NCBI GenBank assembly: GCA_900556345.1
Contig: USOM01000037.1
Coordinates: 1 to 7,507 of the forward strand
Direction: 5' to 3'
Length of the DNA stretch: 7,507 nt
From: an uncultured Clostridium sp.
GTDB taxonomy: Bacteria > Bacillota > Clostridia > TANB77 > CAG-508
In this document: piece by piece, positions 6,601 through 7,507 of the stretch
Layout of the letters: each line of letters begins with the position of its first letter
How positions within the stretch are numbered: the first letter of the stretch is position 1
Position numbers and translations under genes: made by a program
The notes under the pieces: model-generated
What the model was told of the DNA's origin: nothing
The model's database searches: none
Seen by the model: only the letters and a program-made list of their open reading frames with translations

Positions 6601-7507
6601 CTACTCCTGTTAAGCCTTTTGGTAAATTATCTGATATTGTTACATTTGTTCTAACTTTAGATTCATTCTTTACTGTTATTTTATAAGTTAATTCATCATC
6701 AGGTTTTACATTTTGTCCTTCTTGGTCAAGAGCCATAGTTGCTTTTACATATTGTGGATATGCATATATTTTATTTTCGTTTGATATATATCCTGTACCA
6801 TCAACAGTAGCTGTTGCAGCCATTTTTAATTCTATTTGATTTTTGTTTTCCTCGTAATTTGCTCCTGAAAAACGAATCATTATACTTTGTAAACTATTTG
6901 CTTTTATACTTGATATATCTATTTTAAATTTATTGTCTTCTATTTTTCCATTATCAGTTTCATTTTCTGAATATATTACAAAAGAAGTATCATACTTTAG
7001 TTCTTCAGGTATTTCTGTTGTTTCAATGTGAACATTATTCAAATCCGAATCTGTTAAATTTGTTAAATCAATTTTATATGCAAATTTATCTGTTCCACTT
7101 GTTTGTGCTTTAAGTTTTACATCTATTTTTGCTTGTAATATTTTATTTTTTAATGTGTATGTATCATAGTTTTCGTTATCTACATTTACTTTTATATTGT
7201 TAGAAATATCTACACTTTCTGTTTCATTTTCTAAGTCTCCTACAACAACTTCATAATATTCTGTTTTTGTCTCTCCCGGCTTTAATGTTGTAATATTGTT
7301 AAATTGATAATTTTTTACTGTTTCATCTGTAATATAATTGTATACTAAATCATCTTGTATGTTATAAACATACTTTTTCAATTTTTCATCCCAATGTTTT
7401 CCACTTTCTACCGTTGCATATTTTGTATAATTAGGTACTTCACCTGTAATTGCTATATTGTTAATTGTTTCATTTGTGTTATTTTTTACTGTTACTTCAT
7501 ATTTTAT
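671..7507 (-). CDS. Giant multidomain cell-surface protein (DUF11 / SdrD_B / SpaA-CnaB), apparent head-to-tail fusion of two anchored proteins; partial, 5' end outside window
   Basis: The frame is open from the window edge to TAA at 671-673. It gives at least 2278 residues, numbered here from the edge codon 7505-7507. The TTG at 7379-7381 is only an internal Leu codon: 42 sense codons of the same Ig-like fold precede it (IKYEVTVKNNTNET...), so the true start lies upstream of the window. Order of parts: Ig-like DUF11-type repeats (1-about 420); Asn/Asp-rich linker (423-480); SdrD_B-like domain (482-about 611) and DUF11-like domain to about 781; SVSTG, TM segment and basic loop (782-about 815); signal-peptide-like segment ending VSNA (835); Cys-rich domain (836-about 1046); three SpaA/CnaB-type domains (about 1047-1380); two further SdrD_B-like plus DUF11-like modules (1387-about 2240); TPPTG (2244-2248), TM and KKFVL tail. 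Such proteins are stalk-like adhesins or wall proteins outside the cell. The ligand is unknown. The 3' end is defined by a strong terminator. The family-level call is firm, but whether one or two mature chains are made is inference. Confidence 0.9.
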   Translation of the reverse strand: MKYEVTVKNNTNETINNIAITGEVPNYTKYATVESGKHWDEKLKKYVYNIQDDLVYNYITDETVKNYQFNNITTLKPGETKTEYYEVVVGDLENETESVDISNNIKVNVDNENYDTYTLKNKILQAKIDVKLKAQTSGTDKFAYKIDLTNLTDSDLNNVHIETTEIPEELKYDTSFVIYSENETDNGKIEDNKFKIDISSIKANSLQSIMIRFSGANYEENKNQIELKMAATATVDGTGYISNENKIYAYPQYVKATMALDQEGQNVKPDDELTYKITVKNESKVRTNVTISDNLPKGLTGVEATYLSYNIKEETVQEGEFKNDIQNYDIEEEANLQYDLVENKLDLSVKTDSQDDISITTVIPAGKTITIMAKVKVDEVDQNTEISNFATISGVTINTVTSNIVKVTAITNVDWDYIDGKKDDIDDGNNDNDNNDNNNNNNQGDNSDDNNGGNSSGDNNNNSGDNNDNGYNNNNGNNSNATYSISGITWLDENGDGRRIENEKRLNGITVKLFNAETNSIVTIDNKKMVVQANNNGEYKFENMPSGRYYCLFEYDTSKYEITKYQAKGVDEGLNNDANKSQVTIDGVAKEVGITDILQLNKDLENIDLGLIENKVFDLKLEKNISKVTVSNSKGDKEYSYKNTSLAKVEIPKKQLEGSIVKIEYNIIVTNEGTLEGYANEVTDYLPDGLTLDDSNSNGWTVNKDGSLKNTSLASKTLAPGESKTLKLYLTKTVTSNSVGITKNSAEITKSSNAKNLKDVDSTAGNKVQGEDDYDSADILISVSTGLYRNTLIIILIGGGVYLLIRVIRKYNKKFPTIMMMIMATVLIGTTVSNAGWYETINWVGANGQLSNGWHCTWEGAHQCAVADHTYWCTSTGSYVTSSSTSVLKTITLTKEDTSKKFTYLNSSYNIVGPYKVKCNYSIKGSSITATVAGTGSASICDASGNAISWTSGKNKTFYVKVPKTVTAVTSVTVNVTVGKATKVTKNWRNDYSASCVSISGQHQNGSNQNISTSAGACQTAGKHTTSTTTSEEDGSKSVSWGPVYAGSLIIRKYDNEKKKSDGSDYELSSTCGARFTVKDSAGHVVATNVTPKQTVKGLPPDTYTVTETSAPDNYNLDLQSLLSRTTTTKKAVVKGGDGSEPTKVTFKFYNQKYVDLELSKVDTDDGTGIEGIGFTIYDNAHKKYIKSDGSQTSTATTIYTNSNGKISIKNIRMYDTSQTFTVKEVESKNLYYKSDKTITKTISCKKGSSTYEAKATIKNKKAYSLTVEKKDPDKTDQNLTAYFYIQYQDGTWLTKDSKYQNSPSSITVTKSLKLSGIKRGKYHVWEYKTPKGYDITQQDNYGSDSSHPTWVDCGSYNVGVNSAGKEDNNVASVKLTRNNKKWIRHVTGFVWQENPSGKANGFDNVFGSGDQKLSGIKVEFIKKNGTVLQSTTTGSDGSYSFTFFKQVLYWDLRDYMVRFTFDNGTYSTVRADLAVESRNASRALESHEWANDSYATGSGIATTIPDASTLEESIAKYYNDDNYTIETLNLGLMKKVNQEYSIIENLDKVILKKGNYQFTYEYGKKAIVQDIPQNPGIYDRVAIQNSSSSFTQKLYPSDIAYNRVRGSGSEFEVYVNYNITITNTMTINIEDVYMEKFLKITSLTNTFNSELYEISDGNWQGNGGGNVKYKNSISPIGPGGNVTIPIQFKVKDSGLQQIIEGSKFNPNIYKDCATVAIANGYHEYERYDYSWGYKPSPYRVKHEHRTANQELSSGTITLRLTLAEQRTISGNVFEDTQTAESARDHTRVGNGLYDNSERKVKAVKVALLNKNDESVSKLYSTEGNYLRQEGNIWKFTPQEGEVDVKNDGTYELKGVVTGEYYLRFTYSNGTQVIVNGGANNISIMDYKSTILTGAATNYSQENWYLDVMGGTNSIATDKYYIDENGRKSDTEIIKMRTESQKEINYSSKVKFNQGQIQALSEAIDVNFEYLKERNKDYDYPFKPNCTGMNFGIIERPHLDIQLEKSIKNVKLTLSNGTNLINGNPEIKTVSEFLTGVTKSYAKIETDYTNLFGSTVTVTYKITAKNKSEIDYASSEYYRFGRKGSSEPVGTAVTKIVDYLSYKQCNYVDTTAAEDKIDVANNEYTNNDGYSKENYYVDGVMEENQKDYKDQVLKASTQYIIPEAVRGGNSEADYTVTVNKLLPSTNTTNDLGWLSYSEIIGITNPTYTTQYVSAMGSYKAGDSQKVAQGGTSENDNSDSTITITPPTGKNKSYTIFIVIAGSLAVIAGGVVVIKKFVL
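674..778 (-). other. C-terminal sortase-like anchor (TPPTG, TM, basic tail)
   Basis: TPPTG (764-778) is followed by KNKS, a hydrophobic span of about 20 residues (FIVIAGSLAVIAGGVVVI) and the tail KKFVL before the stop. This is the three-part layout of a cell-wall sorting signal, with Thr in place of the usual Leu of LPxTG. Non-LPxTG variants such as (S/P)PxTG are known for clostridial class B sortases. No sortase gene is in the window, so covalent attachment is inferred; a plain membrane anchor is the alternative. Confidence 0.7.
770..2206 (-). repeat. Compound module 3: SdrD_B-like domain plus DUF11-like domain
   Basis: The module opens TISGNVFEDTQ, then VGNGLYDNSERKVKAVKVALL, NDGTYELKGVVTGEYYLRFTY, and closes the first part with NFGIIERPHLDIQLEKSIKNV near 1530, aligning with the LGLI...FDLKLEKNISKV step of module 1. 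The DUF11-like half has VTYKITAKNKSEIDY, KIVDYLSY and a late segment SEADYTVTVNKLL. It is followed by a Ser/Asn/Asp-rich spacer (GGTSENDNSDS) leading to the terminal anchor. Boundaries are approximate. Confidence 0.6.
2214..3349 (-). repeat. Compound module 2: SdrD_B-like domain plus DUF11-like domain
   Basis: The module starts VTGFVWQENPSGK, continues LSGIKVEFIKKNGTVLQST, GSDGSYSF and YMVRFTFDNGTY, and closes the first part with ETLNLGLMKK near 2910, paralleling DLGLIENK in module 1. The DUF11-like half shows ENLDKVILKKGNYQFTYEY, VNYNITITNTMTINIEDVY and the step ISPIGPGGNVTIPIQF. It is much more diverged than module 1 and lacks the calcium-type loop. Boundaries are approximate. Confidence 0.6.
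3364..4371 (-). other. Three tandem SpaA/CnaB-type domains with Lys/Glu/Asn triads
   Basis: Domain 1 has first-strand Lys in LIIRKYD (4349-4351), Glu in YTVTETSAP (4184-4186) and last-strand Asn in FKFYNQK (4055-4057). Domain 2 has Lys in LELSKVD (4025-4027), Glu in FTVKEVES (3833-3835) and Asn in ATIKNKKA (3728-3730). Domain 3 has Lys in LTVEKKD (3698-3700), Glu in YHVWEYKTP (3527-3529) and Asn in KLTRNNKK (3371-3373, or the next Asn). In known CnaB-type pilin domains the first-strand Lys and last-strand Asn form a spontaneous intramolecular isopeptide bond, helped by the Glu, which makes a stiff, protease-resistant stalk. 'GARFTVKDSAG', 'GLPPDTYTVTE' and 'KGYD' also fit the SpaA-type pattern. 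Confidence 0.75.
4372..5002 (-). other. Cys-rich N-terminal domain of the second half
   Basis: About 210 residues after the predicted signal cleavage site carry seven Cys: three close together in GWHCTWEGAHQCA and TYWCTS, then KCNYS, ICDAS, SCVSI and ACQTAG. Trp is also common early in the segment. A beta-strand-rich middle part (GPYKVKCNYSI...FYVKVPKTV...VTVNVTVG) is followed by a Ser/Thr/Gly-rich stretch before the first SpaA-like domain. It occupies the tip position of an adhesin. I cannot match it to a named family with confidence; a divergent thioester-type or tip-adhesin domain is possible. Confidence 0.6.
5003..5167 (-). other. Internal anchor / signal-peptide junction inside the giant frame
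   Basis: Reading 5' to 3' on the minus strand: ISVSTG (5150-5167, resembling a degenerate xPxTG sorting motif), then a hydrophobic segment NTLIIILIGGGVYLLI, a basic loop RVIRKYNKKF, and a second hydrophobic segment TIMMMIMATVLIGTTVSNA followed by GWY. The first half is a typical C-terminal wall or membrane anchor. The second half is a typical Sec signal peptide with an A-x-A-like site (S-N-A before G; cut expected between 5003 and 5002). There is no stop codon between them, and no Shine-Dalgarno before the ATG cluster at 5039-5053. Topologically it would form an out-in-out membrane hairpin until it is cleaved. Confidence 0.8.
5168..6064 (-). repeat. Compound module 1: SdrD_B-like domain plus DUF11-like domain
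   Basis: The SdrD_B-like part opens with ISGITWLDENGDGRRIENE, continues GITVKLFN...NNNGEYKFENMPSGRY and closes with DLGLIENK near 5676. The DUF11-like part follows as FDLKLEKNISKVTV, YNIIVTNEGTLEGYANEV, DYLPDGL and the step LAPGESKTL. It ends with DVDSTAGNKVQGEDDYDSAD just before the anchor. The tail 'D-x-DS-x-x-GN...GEDD...AD' is a recurrent ending in clostridial proteins of this type (from memory of the family, not searched). The same compound architecture recurs twice further along the gene. Confidence 0.8.
5999..6034 (-). other. EF-hand-like calcium loop in the first SdrD_B-like domain
   Basis: The 12 residues DENGDGRRIENE (492-503) place D1, N3, D5, G6 and E12 as in a canonical Ca2+-binding loop. 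SdrD-type B repeats are known to bind calcium through such loops. The equivalent stretches in modules 2 (QENPSGKANGFDN) and 3 (FEDTQTAESARDH) do not keep this spacing. Binding is inferred from pattern only. Confidence 0.55.
6068..6241 (-). repeat. Low-complexity Asn/Asp/Gly/Ser-rich linker (58 residues)
   Basis: The encoded segment is almost only N, D, G and S, made of imperfect AAT/AAC/GAT/GGT codon runs, with longest N run NNNNNN. It separates the N-terminal Ig-like repeats from the first SdrD_B-like domain and probably acts as a flexible, extended, acidic spacer. The trinucleotide-like DNA makes length variation between strains likely. Reading the same DNA in another frame gives a Met/Ile-rich open frame that is only a by-product. 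Confidence 0.9.
6260..7507 (-). other. Protein region: about three Ig-like DUF11-type repeats at the visible N-terminus
   Basis: About 415 residues contain roughly three diverged repeats with approximate boundaries near 7140 and 6760. Each repeat shows the DUF11/B_ant_repeat pattern: a strand of the type YxITxxN (YEVTVKNNTNE; YKIDLTNLTDSD; YKITVKNESKV), an 'xxxIxDxxPxxL' step (AITGEVPNY; ETTEIPEEL; ISDNLPKGL), and a late 'L/I-xAG/PG-xxxx' step (LKPGETKT; IKANSLQS; IPAGKTIT). In known surface proteins these form beta-sandwich stalk segments. The first repeat is cut by the window edge. Confidence 0.7.

Noticed and set aside
7379..7381. TTG as the start codon of the giant gene
   Set aside because: The frame stays open for 42 more codons to the window edge with matching domain sequence, there is no signal peptide after the TTG, and surface proteins of this kind need one.

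Overview
The window is AT-rich (about 30% GC by eye) and every convincing gene lies on the minus strand. UGG is used for Trp with no in-frame UGA, and AUA and AGA codons are abundant. The proteins are wall- or membrane-anchored surface proteins of Gram-positive type. Together this suggests a low-GC Firmicute, most likely an anaerobic, gut-type member of the Clostridia. This is an inference from style and domain content; there is no rRNA or other taxonomic marker here.

Layout, in minus-strand transcription order (high to low coordinates). From the window edge at 7507 down to 671 there is one uninterrupted reading frame of at least 2278 codons whose 5' end lies outside the window. It encodes a giant modular surface protein. 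In order it has DUF11-type Ig-like repeats, a 58-residue Asn/Asp-rich linker, an SdrD_B-like plus DUF11-like module, and a TM segment with a basic loop. That loop runs straight into a classic signal peptide ending at about position 5003. After it come a Cys-rich domain, three SpaA/CnaB-type domains that each keep a Lys/Glu/Asn isopeptide triad, two more SdrD_B-like plus DUF11-like modules, and a C-terminal TPPTG plus TM plus basic tail anchor. The frame therefore reads as two complete surface proteins fused head to tail, like a small polyprotein.

A strong rho-independent terminator (619-660) follows 10 nt after the stop codon. A sigma-A-like promoter (555-583) and a good Shine-Dalgarno (525-530) then start a second, separately transcribed minus-strand gene at 518. 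This gene runs off the left edge of the window and encodes an N-terminally membrane-anchored protein with WG/KWG-type beta repeats.

The most interesting feature is the junction at about 5000-5165, where the C-terminal anchor of one adhesin-like protein is followed without any stop codon by the signal peptide of a second. If signal peptidase cuts there, one mRNA would give two surface chains in 1:1 ratio.
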